Origin: Streptomyces sp. JB150
GTDB taxonomy: Bacteria; Actinomycetota; Actinomycetes; Streptomycetales; Streptomycetaceae
Assembly (NCBI RefSeq): GCF_011193355.1
Contig: NZ_CP049780.1
Coordinates: 3,216,169-3,280,168, forward strand
DNA: 64,000 nt
Reading direction: 5' to 3'
Below are positions 15,786 through 24,371 of the stretch, piece after piece. The notes under the pieces were generated by a model, which worked only from the letters and a program-made list of their open reading frames with translations, had not been told where the DNA came from and did not search any database. The position numbers and the translations under genes are program-made. Position 1 is the first letter of the stretch. Each line of letters starts with the position of its first letter.

Positions 15786-18635
15786 TCACGGCTTCAGGAC
15801 CAGCGTGTCGGTCGTGTTCTTGTCGACCGCCTTCTCGGAGAAGGACCACGGCAGCAGTTCGCCCTTGGTCCACTTGTCCGTCTGGTCCGTGTAGTGGGCG
15901 CTGTAGGCGTGCCCGGAGGCGCCGGTGAGGTTGATCCACCGGGACTTGTCGAGGTCGCCGAGGTTGACCACCATCCGCATCGACGGCACCCAGACGACGC
16001 CGTAGCCGCCGGCGGCGTTCCAGCCGGTGGCGTTGACCGCCGCCTCGCCGCCGCTGAGCTTCCAGGGGCCGCGGTTGAGCGCGTACCGCAGGAAGCCGGG
16101 GCCCTCGGTGCCGAGGGTCTGGTTCTTCAGGAACAGGCGGTGCAGCCGGCCCCAGCTCCAGCTGTCGATGTCCTTGCCGAGCTTGGCGGTCAGCTCCCAG
16201 CGGGCGTCGATCATCGCGCGCTTGAACAGCTCGTCGCGGTTGTCGGCGCCGGGGCGGGTGAAGTTCTCGGGCGCCGTCCACCAGTCGCTGTCCGGGTCGT
16301 TCATCAGCGTGCGGACCACCTCGAACCAGCGGTCGCCCCCGTCGGGCTGGGCCTCGTCGGCGTCGCGCTGGCCGCACTCGCGCACCCGGCGGTCGTCGTC
16401 CACGGGTCCGGTGGTGTCGACCGGCTCCACCCACAGGCACTGGCCCTTGACCCGCAGCTCCTTGGGCAGCTTGTTGCCGAAGGCGAGCTTGAGGACGTTG
16501 CGCCAGACGGCGTTGAAGTAGGCGGCCGCGGCCGAGTCGGCGTCCTGGGTGTAGTCCCAGCCCTCCAGCAGCTTCTGCGCCTCGCGGACGTCCTTGTCGC
16601 CGACGTCGATCTTCAACAGCTGCGGCACGAGCAGTTTGGCCATCTCACTGCTGTTGTCCGTCTGCATCTGGCGCATGTCCTCGGTGGACACCTTGCCGCC
16701 GCCCTTGATCTTCGACTCGATCAGGTCGGTGATCCGCTGGCTGCGGGTGCCGTAACCCCAGTCCGTGGTGAGGGTGTACGGGTAGTCCTCGCCGACCACG
16801 GCCTGGTTGGCGGCGACGATGTAGCCGCGCTCCGGGTCGTACTCGTAGGGCAGTTCGTCCTGCTCGACGTAACCGGTCCAGCGGTACTTCGCGTCCCAGC
16901 CGGGCGCCGGGACGGAGCCGTCGTGCCCCTTGGCGCGCACGGGGATCCGGCCGGGCAGGGTGTAGCCGATGTGGTTGCGGGTGTCGGCGTAGACGAGGTT
17001 CTGCGAGGGCACCTCGAACAGGGCCGCCGCCGCGCGGAAGTCGTCCCAGCCGGCCGCCTTGTCCATCGCGAAGACGGCGTCCATGGTCCGGCCCGGGTCG
17101 AGCGCGGTCCAGCGCAGCGCGATGGCGTAGCCGTCGCCGCGGTCCGGGGCGGCGGTGTCGACGGTGGCCTTCTTGCCGACCTTGACCAGTTCCTCGGCGC
17201 GGTCGGACAGCAGGGGGCCGTTGTTGGTCTCCCGGACGACGATCTTCTTCGGTTCGCCGCCGGCGACCTCGATGGTCTCCTCGCGGGTCTTGAAGGGGAC
17301 GACCTTGCCGTCGTAGAGGTAGCCGTCGCCGGTCAGCTTCTGCAGGTAGAGGTCGGTGGCGTCGATACCGGAGTTGGTCAGGCCCCAGGCGATGTCCTTG
17401 TTGTGGCCGATGATCACACCGGGCATACCGGCGAAGGTGTAGCCGGAGACGTCGAACTGGCACGTGGCGGACACCGCGCGGCAGTGCAGGCCCATCTGGT
17501 ACCAGACGGACGGCAGCGACGGCGACAGGTGCGGGTCGTTGGCGAGCAGCGGCTTGCCGGTGATGGTGTGGGCGCCGCCCACGACCCAGGAGTTGGAGCC
17601 GATGCCGTTGCCGTTGACGCCGACGGCCGCGGGCAGGTCCTCCATGACCTCCTGGAGGCCCGCGAGCTGGGTCTGGAGCGCGTCCGCGCCGGTGCCGGTC
17701 CCCGTGCCGGTGCCGGTGCCCGCGGAGGTCCCGGCGGACGATCCCGCGGTGCCGCCCGCCGACGCGCCCGCCGTGCCGGCGGCACCCGCGGTGCCGGTCC
17801 CGGTTCCTGTCCCGGTGCCGGTCCCGGCCGGCGTGCCCGAGCCGCCGCCCTGTTCGAACGTCTGCGTGAGCTCGTTGTACTGGCCCTCCTGCACGACGGC
17901 CCGGTTGCGGTCGTAGGGGTACTCCGGGTACAGGTCGGCGATCTGCTTCGGGCCCAGGCGGCTGGTCATGAGGGCGCGGTCGATCTCGTCCTTCATGTTG
18001 CCGCGCAGGTCCCAGGCCATCGCCTTCAGCCACGCGACCGAGTCGACCGGGGTCCACTCCTCGGGCTTGTAGTCGTTGCTGAAGCCGAGGGCGGCGTACT
18101 CCAGGGAGATCTCCTCGGCCGCCTTGCCCTTCAGGTAGGCGTTGACTCCCTTGGCGTACGCCTGGAGGTACTTCTTGGTGGAGGCCGACAGCTTGGTGTC
18201 GTACTCCTCCTTCGCGATCCGGTCCCAGCCGAGGGTGCGCAGGAACTCGTCGTTGTCGACCTGGCTCTTGCCGAACATCTCCGACAGGCGCCCGGCGGTC
18301 ATGTGCCGGCGCACGTCCATCTCGTAGAACCGGTCCTGCGCCTGGACGTAGCCCTGCGCCATGAACAGGTCCTCGTCGGAGGAGGCGTAGATCTGCGGGA
18401 TGCCGTACTCATCCCGCTTCACGTCGACGGGTCCGGAAAGTCCGTCGAGCGTGAGTGAACCCTTGGTCTGCGGGAAGGAGGCCCGGACGGTGCTGACGGT
18501 CCAGTACGCCCCGTAGGCCACGCCACCGATGATGGCCAGCACCAGCACGAGCACGATCAGACGGGCTTTGCGCCCCTTCTTCCTGCCGGACTTGCCGGGC
18601 TTCTGACCCGTTGAGGCGGTGGTGTTGGGGGGCAT
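15786..18635 (-). CDS. Penicillin-acylase-family Ntn hydrolase
   Basis: A 949-aa exported, probably membrane-anchored amidohydrolase (MEROPS S45), which matures by autocleavage to alpha and beta chains. Seen: a basic N terminus then one TM (LIVLVLVLAIIGGVAYGAYW, about 27-46), alpha-chain motifs DEYGIPQIYA and GYVQAQDRFYEMDVRR, and the predicted processing site before Ser in NGIGSNSWVVGG. Beta-chain landmarks include LLANDPHL. Just before the nucleophile sits a roughly 55-residue Gly/Thr/Ala spacer made of GT repeats, much longer than in typical acylases. ATG 18635 has AAGGA 5 nt upstream. The substrate is unknown; relatives cleave penicillins, cephalosporins or acyl-homoserine lactones. Confidence 0.9.
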   Translation of the reverse strand: MPPNTTASTGQKPGKSGRKKGRKARLIVLVLVLAIIGGVAYGAYWTVSTVRASFPQTKGSLTLDGLSGPVDVKRDEYGIPQIYASSDEDLFMAQGYVQAQDRFYEMDVRRHMTAGRLSEMFGKSQVDNDEFLRTLGWDRIAKEEYDTKLSASTKKYLQAYAKGVNAYLKGKAAEEISLEYAALGFSNDYKPEEWTPVDSVAWLKAMAWDLRGNMKDEIDRALMTSRLGPKQIADLYPEYPYDRNRAVVQEGQYNELTQTFEQGGGSGTPAGTGTGTGTGTGTAGAAGTAGASAGGTAGSSAGTSAGTGTGTGTGTGADALQTQLAGLQEVMEDLPAAVGVNGNGIGSNSWVVGGAHTITGKPLLANDPHLSPSLPSVWYQMGLHCRAVSATCQFDVSGYTFAGMPGVIIGHNKDIAWGLTNSGIDATDLYLQKLTGDGYLYDGKVVPFKTREETIEVAGGEPKKIVVRETNNGPLLSDRAEELVKVGKKATVDTAAPDRGDGYAIALRWTALDPGRTMDAVFAMDKAAGWDDFRAAAALFEVPSQNLVYADTRNHIGYTLPGRIPVRAKGHDGSVPAPGWDAKYRWTGYVEQDELPYEYDPERGYIVAANQAVVGEDYPYTLTTDWGYGTRSQRITDLIESKIKGGGKVSTEDMRQMQTDNSSEMAKLLVPQLLKIDVGDKDVREAQKLLEGWDYTQDADSAAAAYFNAVWRNVLKLAFGNKLPKELRVKGQCLWVEPVDTTGPVDDDRRVRECGQRDADEAQPDGGDRWFEVVRTLMNDPDSDWWTAPENFTRPGADNRDELFKRAMIDARWELTAKLGKDIDSWSWGRLHRLFLKNQTLGTEGPGFLRYALNRGPWKLSGGEAAVNATGWNAAGGYGVVWVPSMRMVVNLGDLDKSRWINLTGASGHAYSAHYTDQTDKWTKGELLPWSFSEKAVDKNTTDTLVLKP
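17690..17840. repeat. Low-complexity GT-coding repeat in the acylase spacer
   Basis: Short iterations of GGTGCC / GGTCCC (minus strand GGCACC / GGGACC) encode two blocks of alternating Gly-Thr on either side of an Ala/Ser/Gly block, directly before the autoprocessing site. Confidence 0.75.
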
Positions 18636-18827
18636 CGCTGTCCTTGCTGTCCTAACGCGAGCGGCAGGTCGGGCTGTGACTATGAAAGAGCGCTGGAGCA
18701 ACCATAGGCGCAGGGCCTGCTCCGGCTTGACGCGGAGTCGGGAACCAGCGCGGACGGACGTTCGATCTTGCCTCGGCGAACGTCAAGAAAGCGTCAAGAG
18801 TTAGGTAACGTAACGAAGTAGTTGGTG

Positions 18828-18845
18828 CGAAGTGTGCGCACTTCG
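18828..18845. promoter_or_regulatory. Inverted repeat before the antiporter gene
   Basis: CGAAGTG-TGCG-CACTTCG, 7-bp perfect arms. Its last base is the first base of the most upstream GTG of the antiporter frame, which suggests an operator or 5' UTR hairpin and argues for a later start codon. Confidence 0.45.
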
Positions 18846-20410
18846 TGTCGGATTTGTACGAGCGTTCACGCGCGCGGGAGGCACGCGGGGACCAGGGAAG
18901 GGAACGGCCGCTGACTGTCCACCACCTCAACCAGCTCCTGCTCGTCTGCTCGGTCGTCCTGCTCGTCGCCGTCGCCGCGGTCCGGATCTCCTCGCGCAGC
19001 GGGCTCCCCAGCCTGCTCGTGTACCTGGGCATCGGCGTCCTCATGGGCCAGGACGGCATCGGCGACATCCACTTCGACAACGCCGAACTGACCCAGGTCA
19101 TCGGATACGCGGCCCTCGTCGTGATCCTCGCCGAGGGCGGTCTGGGCACGAAGTGGAAGGAGATCAGGCCGGCCCTGCCGGCCGCCTCCGCGCTGGCGCT
19201 GGTCGGGGTCGCGGTGAGCGTCGGGGTCACCGCGACGGCGGCCCACCATCTCATCGGCCTCGAATGGCGCCAGGCCCTCATCATCGGGGCCGTCGTCTCC
19301 TCGACCGACGCGGCCGCCGTCTTCTCGGTGCTGCGGAAAATACCCCTCCCCGCGCGCGTGACCGGCACCCTGGAGGCCGAGTCCGGCTTCAACGACGCCC
19401 CGGTCGTCATCCTCGTGGTCGCCTTCTCCACCGCCGGGCCGATCGAACACTGGTACGTCCTGGTGGGGAAGATAGCGCTGGAGCTGGCCATCGGCGCCGC
19501 CGTCGGCCTCGCGGTGGGCTGGCTCGGCTCCTGGGGCCTGAGGCACGTGGCGCTGCCCGCCTCCGGCCTCTACCCCATCGCCGTGATGGCCATCGCGGTC
19601 GCGGCGTACGCGGCGGGCGCGCTGGCGCACGGCAGCGGCTTCCTCGCCGTCTACCTCGCCGCCATGGTGATGGGCAACGCCCGGCTGCCGCACTGGCCGG
19701 CCACGCGCGGGTTCGCCGACGGCCTGGGCTGGCTCGCCCAGATCGGCATGTTCGTCCTGCTCGGCCTGCTGGTCACCCCGTCGGAGCTGGGCGACGACGT
19801 CGTGCCCGCGCTGCTCATCGGCCTGGTGCTGACCATGGTGGCCCGCCCGCTGAGCGTGGTGGCCTGCCTGACGCCGTTCCGGGTGCCGTGGCAGGAGCAG
19901 AGCCTGATGTCGTGGGCCGGGCTGCGCGGCGCCGTGCCCATCATCCTGGCGACGATCCCCATGGTGAACGGGGTCGAGGGCAGCCGCCGCATCTTCAACA
20001 TCGTCTTCATCCTGGTCGTGGTCTACACCCTCGTGCAGGGGCCGACGCTGCCCTGGCTCGCCCGCAAGCTGCACCTCGGCGACCGCTCCGAGGCCGCCGA
20101 CCTCGGCATCGAGTCGGCGCCCCTGGAGCGGCTGCGCGGCCATCTGCTGTCCGTCGCCATCCCCGAGGGGTCGCGCATGCACGGCGTCGAGGTGCACGAG
20201 CTGCGGCTGCCGGCCGGCTCCGCGGTCACCCTCGTCGTCCGGGAGGGGAAGTCGTTCGTGCCGCTCCCCTCGACGGTGCTGCGGCGCGGGGACGAACTGC
20301 TGGTCGTCGCCACGGACCCGGTCCGCGACGCCGCCGAGCGGCGCCTGCGCGCGGTGGGCCGCGGCGGCAAGCTGGCGGGCTGGCTGGGGACGAGCGGGGA
20401 CGAGAGTTAG
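18845..20410 (+). CDS. CPA-type K+/Na+:H+ antiporter with TrkA-C domain
   Basis: Monovalent cation/proton antiporter of the NhaP2 type, 521 aa from the first GTG. About 12-13 TM segments (from LLLVCSVVLLVAVAAVRIS to IVFILVVVYTLVQG) contain SSTDAAAVFS and ESGFNDAPVV, the CPA1 ion-site motifs. A cytosolic TrkA-C domain follows (about 410-490: VAIPEGSRMHGVEVHELRLP). The GTG at 18845 lacks a Shine-Dalgarno and adds 22 hydrophilic residues. A CTG at 18911 (L-T-V-H-H-L-N-Q) has AAGGGA 7 nt upstream and would begin just before TM1, so the true start may be CTG. Divergent from the acylase gene. Confidence 0.88.
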   Translation: MSDLYERSRAREARGDQGRERPLTVHHLNQLLLVCSVVLLVAVAAVRISSRSGLPSLLVYLGIGVLMGQDGIGDIHFDNAELTQVIGYAALVVILAEGGLGTKWKEIRPALPAASALALVGVAVSVGVTATAAHHLIGLEWRQALIIGAVVSSTDAAAVFSVLRKIPLPARVTGTLEAESGFNDAPVVILVVAFSTAGPIEHWYVLVGKIALELAIGAAVGLAVGWLGSWGLRHVALPASGLYPIAVMAIAVAAYAAGALAHGSGFLAVYLAAMVMGNARLPHWPATRGFADGLGWLAQIGMFVLLGLLVTPSELGDDVVPALLIGLVLTMVARPLSVVACLTPFRVPWQEQSLMSWAGLRGAVPIILATIPMVNGVEGSRRIFNIVFILVVVYTLVQGPTLPWLARKLHLGDRSEAADLGIESAPLERLRGHLLSVAIPEGSRMHGVEVHELRLPAGSAVTLVVREGKSFVPLPSTVLRRGDELLVVATDPVRDAAERRLRAVGRGGKLAGWLGTSGDES

Positions 20411-20414
20411 ACGC

Positions 20415-20447
20415 CTGCGCGGCCGCCGTTCACGGGCAGCCGCGCAG
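20415..20447 (+). terminator. Possible terminator after the antiporter gene
   Basis: CTGCGCGGC (20415-20423) pairs with GCCGCGCAG (20439-20447) across a 15-nt loop, five bases after the stop. The remaining bases to 20704 (about 250 bp) hold no gene I can support and presumably carry the promoter of the MFS gene. Confidence 0.5.
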
Positions 20448-20704
20448 ACGGCTGTTCACAGGCGGGGGCGTGGACAGTGCTCGTTTTCACAGGTGCGACG
20501 CGCGTAGACCTCTGTATCATGAAGGCCATCCAGACCTGATCGAACCAACTCTGCCTGACGCAGAGCTGGCGCGACCGTATGGCGGCCGGCCCGCTCCCCT
20601 CAGTGAGCGCCGGTATCTACCGCAGTTCCGCGCAAGAGGACAGCTCTCGGCGCTGCCCCGCCACCCCGGGGACGGTGCTACCAGGCGGCAGAAAGGCACG
20701 GGCC

Positions 20705-22000
20705 GTGGCGTCCACGGTCACCACCGAGCCGTCGAAGGACACGACGGCGACCTCCTCCCGCCCGGGATACGGGCAGCTGCTGCGCACCCGCGGCGCCTGG
20801 ACGTTCCTGCTGCCCGGCTTCGCGGCCCGCCAGCCGTTCGCCATGCTCACCCTGTCCATCGTGCTGCTCGTGCAGCACACCACCGGCTCGTACGGCGCGG
20901 CCGGCGCCGCCGCCGCGGTCACCGGCGTCTCCATGGCCCTCTTCGCGCCCTACAGCGGGCGCCTCGCGGACCGCTTCGGCCAGCGGGCCGTCCTGATCCC
21001 CGGCGTGCTGGTGCACACCGTCTCCGGTCTCACCCTGACGGCGCTCGCCCTGGCGCACGCCCCCCTGTGGGCGCTGTTCGTGGCCGCCGTCCCCACCGGC
21101 GCCTCGGTGCCGCAGGTCGGCCCCATGGTGCGCGCCCGCTGGGGCGTCAAGCTGCAGGGCTCGCCGCTGATGACGACCGCGGCCGCCTTCGAGTCGGTCA
21201 CCGACGAGCTGACCTTCGTCGTCGGCCCGCTGCTGGCCACCGCCCTGTGCACCGCCGTCGACCCGGCGGCGGGCCTGGTCACCGAGGCCGCGCTGACCCT
21301 GGTGGGCGGCCTGCTGTTCGCCGCGCAGAAGAGCACGCAGCCGGCCGTCACCGGCGGCGGGCACGCGCGCGTGGAGCACGCCTCCGCGCTGCGCGTCCCC
21401 GGTGTGCGCGTGCTGATCGTCGCCTTCCTCGGCATCGGTTCCGTCTTCGGCGGGATGCAGGTCTCGCTGGCCGCGTTCACCGAGTCGATCGGCGAGCCCG
21501 GCCTGAACGGCGTCCTGTACGGGATCTTCGCCGCGGGCAACATGCTCTCCGGGATCGCCTGCGGCGCCATCGCCTGGAAGGCCGCCCCGCAGCACCGCCT
21601 GGTCGTCGGCTACGCGGCGCTCGCGCTGGCCGCGTCCGGGCTGTGGGCCGCGCACTCGGTGCTCGTGCTGGCGGGCCTCGGCCTGCTGGTCGGCATGTGC
21701 ATCGCGCCCGCGCTCATCACCGGCTACACGCTGGTCGAGGGACTGGTTCCGGCCGGGGCCCGCACCGAGGCCTTCACCTGGCTGACCGGCGCGGTCGCGC
21801 TCGGCCAGGCGGCCGCCGTCACGGTCGCCGGTCAGCTGGAGGACCGCTTCTGGGACGGCGCCGGATTCCTGGTCCCGATGGGCGGCACCATGCTCGCCCT
21901 GGCGACCGTGCTGGCGCTGCGCTCGCGGCTCGTGGCGCGGCCCGCCGGCCGGACCGTGGCGCGTGGCGTGGGTCACCGCTCGCCGGTGGCGGTGGACTGA
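20705..22000 (+). CDS. MFS transporter
   Basis: A 431-aa, 12-TM major facilitator. Seen: the A-motif-like GRLADRFGQRAVL between TM2 and TM3, repeated hydrophobic helices, and a short cytosolic loop around residues 210-235. The GTG at 20705 is chosen because AAAGG lies 8 nt upstream; the frame is open 42 codons further but that stretch looks non-coding (Arg/Pro-rich, no helices). The sequence resembles the actinomycete sugar/drug exporters of the SET/YceL kind. Substrate not predictable. Single gene. Confidence 0.88.
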   Translation: MASTVTTEPSKDTTATSSRPGYGQLLRTRGAWTFLLPGFAARQPFAMLTLSIVLLVQHTTGSYGAAGAAAAVTGVSMALFAPYSGRLADRFGQRAVLIPGVLVHTVSGLTLTALALAHAPLWALFVAAVPTGASVPQVGPMVRARWGVKLQGSPLMTTAAAFESVTDELTFVVGPLLATALCTAVDPAAGLVTEAALTLVGGLLFAAQKSTQPAVTGGGHARVEHASALRVPGVRVLIVAFLGIGSVFGGMQVSLAAFTESIGEPGLNGVLYGIFAAGNMLSGIACGAIAWKAAPQHRLVVGYAALALAASGLWAAHSVLVLAGLGLLVGMCIAPALITGYTLVEGLVPAGARTEAFTWLTGAVALGQAAAVTVAGQLEDRFWDGAGFLVPMGGTMLALATVLALRSRLVARPAGRTVARGVGHRSPVAVD

Positions 22001-22030
22001 CGGGCCGGAATACGTCACTATGGATCGTCG

Positions 22031-22057
22031 TTAGCACTCATTGAGTGAGAGTGCCAG
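22031..22057 (+). promoter_or_regulatory. CIRCE-like HrcA operator
   Basis: TTAGCACTC, then nine bases, then GAGTGCCAG. The first arm matches the CIRCE consensus (TTAGCACTC-N9-GAGTGCTAA) 9 of 9 and the second 7 of 9. It ends 10 bp before the FmdB-family GTG and overlaps its ribosome-binding site, a position suited to repression by HrcA. Confidence 0.65.
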
Positions 22058-22067
22058 GAGGAAGACA

Positions 22068-22370
22068 GTGCCGACCTACCAGTACCAGTGCACCGAGTGC
22101 GGCGAGGGCCTCGAGGCGGTGCAGAAGTTCACCGACGACGCCCTGACCGAGTGCCCCAGCTGCCAGGGCCGCCTCAAGAAGGTGTTCTCGGCCGTCGGCA
22201 TCGTCTTCAAGGGCTCCGGCTTCTACCGCAACGACAGCCGCGGCTCCTCGTCGAGCAGCTCGCCGGCGTCGTCGAACTCGTCGTCCTCTTCTTCGTCGTC
22301 CTCGTCGTCTTCGTCTTCCGACTCGAAGTCGTCGAGCTCCAGCACCTCCACCACGGGCACCGCCGCGTAA
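22068..22370 (+). CDS. FmdB-family zinc-ribbon protein with poly-Ser tail
   Basis: A 100-residue protein. The N-terminal FmdB/CxxC_CxxC zinc ribbon (CTECGEG ... CPSCQGR, then VFSAVGIVFKGSGFYRND) is complete. After residue 55 the chain is a Ser-rich tail with runs of up to 14 serines. FmdB proteins are small putative regulators whose targets are mostly unknown. GTG start with a perfect AGGAGG 6 nt upstream. The CIRCE-like site overlapping the leader suggests heat-shock control. Confidence 0.88.
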   Translation: MPTYQYQCTECGEGLEAVQKFTDDALTECPSCQGRLKKVFSAVGIVFKGSGFYRNDSRGSSSSSSPASSNSSSSSSSSSSSSSSDSKSSSSSTSTTGTAA

Positions 22371-22471
22371 GTCCGGCGCTCCCGCGCAGCACCGGGTTTT
22401 CCCCGCGGGACGGCATACCGCGCGGGTCCGGTGGCTCCGCGAGAACCGGTGCCCGCGCGCGACTCGCTTCG

Positions 22472-22508
22472 GGAAGACCCCGCCGTCCCTGGGACGGCGG
22501 GGTCTTCC
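22472..22508. terminator. Terminator hairpin
   Basis: A perfect 17-bp stem (22472-22488 with 22492-22508), loop CTG, between the FmdB-like and phosphorylase genes. Confidence 0.85.
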
Positions 22509-22559
22509 GCGTTCCCCGGCCGGTGTCTCCGTCCCCCCTCGGCGGCTACTGTGCTGGTC

Positions 22560-23393
22560 ATGGCGAACGCAGAGATCGGTGTGATCGGCGGGTCCGGCTT
22601 CTACTCCTTCCTGGAGGACGTGACCGAGGTCCAGGTGGAAACCCCGTACGGGCCGCCCAGCGACTCCCTCTTCCTCGGCGAGATCGCCGGCCGGCGGGTG
22701 GCCTTCCTGCCCCGGCACGGGCGGGGCCACCATCTGCCGCCGCACCGGATCAACTACCGGGCCAACCTCTGGGCGCTGCGGTCGGTCGGGGCGCGCCAGA
22801 TCCTCGGCCCGTGCGCCGTGGGCGGGCTGCGGCCCGAGTACGGGCCGGGCACGCTGCTCGTCCCCGACCAGCTGGTCGACCGTACGAAGGCGCGGGTCAC
22901 GACGTACTTCGACGGGCTGCCGCTGCCGGACGGCACCGTGCCGAACGTGGTGCACGTGTCCCTGGCCGACCCCTACTGCCCCACCGGCCGGGCGGTGGCC
23001 CTGAAGGCGGCGCGCGGGCGGGACTGGGAGGCGGTGGACGGCGGCACGCTGGTCGTCGTGGAGGGGCCGCGCTTCTCCACCCGCGCCGAATCGTTGTGGC
23101 ACCGGGCGCAGGGCTGGTCGGTGGTGGGCATGACCGGCCACCCGGAGGCAGCGCTCGCCCGTGAGCTGGAGCTCTGCTACACCTCCCTCACCCTGGTCAC
23201 CGACCTGGACGCGGGCGCCGAGACCGGAGAGGGCGTCTCGCACGACGAGGTGCTGCGGGTGTTCGCGGCGAACGTGGACCGGCTGCGGGGGGTGCTGTTC
23301 GACGCGGTGGCCGCCCTGCCGGCGAACGCGGAGCGGGACTGCCTGTGCACGAGGGCGCTGGGCGGGATGGATCCGGGGTTCGCGCTGCCGTAG
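22560..23393 (+). CDS. MTA/purine-nucleoside phosphorylase
   Basis: A 277-aa member of the methylthioadenosine phosphorylase family (PNP class with trimeric fold), which splits MTA or purine nucleosides with phosphate for methionine/purine salvage. Seen: IGVIGGSGFYSF (phosphate loop), PRHGRGHHLPPHRINYRANLWAL, VVEGPRFSTRAESLWH, and VVGMTGHPEAALARELELCY. The ATG at 22560 follows a TACTGT -10-like hexamer by about 7 bp, so the message may be leaderless. Single gene between terminators. Confidence 0.92.
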   Translation: MANAEIGVIGGSGFYSFLEDVTEVQVETPYGPPSDSLFLGEIAGRRVAFLPRHGRGHHLPPHRINYRANLWALRSVGARQILGPCAVGGLRPEYGPGTLLVPDQLVDRTKARVTTYFDGLPLPDGTVPNVVHVSLADPYCPTGRAVALKAARGRDWEAVDGGTLVVVEGPRFSTRAESLWHRAQGWSVVGMTGHPEAALARELELCYTSLTLVTDLDAGAETGEGVSHDEVLRVFAANVDRLRGVLFDAVAALPANAERDCLCTRALGGMDPGFALP

Positions 23394-23564
23394 TTGCTGC
23401 GGTGGGCGGGCAGCGGTGGACGGGCAGCCGCCGGGGGCTCCCGCCGACGGGCGGAACGTCCCCTTCGGGTGACGGGTTTTTCCACAACCGGTCGGTAGTC
23501 CACCGGCCTCGGCGGGCGGCGGCGCGAAGCCTCATCGTGGGCTGCAACCGATCGCTCGTCGAAG

Positions 23565-24227
23565 GTGGTGGTCCCCGTGCCCTTCGCTCACTCGCCCGCC
23601 TCGTATCCGTCTCCGCATCCGCATCCGCATCCGCATCCACAGCCGTATCCGTGTCCGCCGTCTCCGGCCTCCGCCGCCGCGCCTGCTTCCCTGGCGCCCC
23701 GCCCGCCCGGCACGGATGTGCCCGCCACGTGCGAGGTGCCGCTGTTCGCTCCGGTGCGGGTGCGCGGCGGTCGTCACCGCCTGCGCCGGTTGGTACGGCA
23801 CCGGCAGCGGGCGCTGGCCGCCGGGCTGGCCGTCACCGCGGCCGCGCTGCTGGCGGCCGGTGCGGCGCAGCCGCCGGGCGGGGACCGGGCCCGCGGTCAC
23901 CCGGCGGCGGACCGGGCGGCGGGGCGGCCCGCCGCGGCGCGGGTGGCCGCCCCGGTGCGGATCGCGGACGCCGCGACGGTACGGCTGCTGCGGCCCGGCG
24001 ACCGGGTCGACGTGATCGCCGCGCAGGAGTCGGCGGGCGGCGGCGCGGCACGGGTGGTGGCGCGCGGTGCGCGGGTGACCCGGGTGCCCGAGCCGCTGGA
24101 CGCGCCCGGTGACGTCACGTCCGCCGGCGGCGGGGGCGCGCTGGTCGTGCTGTCGGTGGACCGGGCCACGGCCGCGCGTCTGGTGGGCGCGGGTGCGACG
24201 GCCCGGCTGGCGGTGACGCTGTGCTGA
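23565..24227 (+). CDS. SAF/RcpC-CpaB-like protein with His-Pro repeat N terminus
   Basis: About 220 aa. The first 35 residues contain a PHPHPHPHP tract encoded by CCGCAT hexamers. A basic stretch leads into one TM (ALAAGLAVTAAALLAAGAA, about 86-104). The C-terminal domain (ARVAAPVRIADAATVRLL, PGDRVDVIA.., LVVLSVDRATAARLVGAG) has the RcpC/CpaB organisation found in pilus-assembly and flagellar P-ring-type proteins. No tad or pilus genes are nearby, so the role is open. GTG codons at 23565, 23568 and 23577 compete as starts; GAAGG lies upstream. Confidence 0.7.
   Translation: MVVPVPFAHSPASYPSPHPHPHPHPQPYPCPPSPASAAAPASLAPRPPGTDVPATCEVPLFAPVRVRGGRHRLRRLVRHRQRALAAGLAVTAAALLAAGAAQPPGGDRARGHPAADRAAGRPAAARVAAPVRIADAATVRLLRPGDRVDVIAAQESAGGGAARVVARGARVTRVPEPLDAPGDVTSAGGGGALVVLSVDRATAARLVGAGATARLAVTLC
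23606..23655. repeat. CCGCAT hexanucleotide repeat
   Basis: Four consecutive CCGCAT units, with variants on both sides, encode the His-Pro tract of the SAF-domain protein. The repeat length preserves frame. Confidence 0.75.
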
Positions 24228-24371
24228 AGCGGGAGGTGACGGCGGGCTCGATGCGCGGGCCGCTGTCCCGCACCTCGTTCGAGTCACGGGATTGGACAGT
24301 CCGACCGCGCCGTGACGTAGGTTGCGGAGCGTTTGATTCCACAGCGTGTGTGTGCGAGGAGAGGCCCCGAG

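Noticed and set aside
15894..18458. 854-aa plus-strand open frame
   Set aside because: Antisense shadow of the penicillin-acylase-like gene; no start signal and repetitive composition.
23597..23655. CRISPR-like direct repeats
   Set aside because: The hexamer repeats are contiguous, in frame and without spacers; simple-sequence coding tract. No CRISPR array was seen anywhere in the window.
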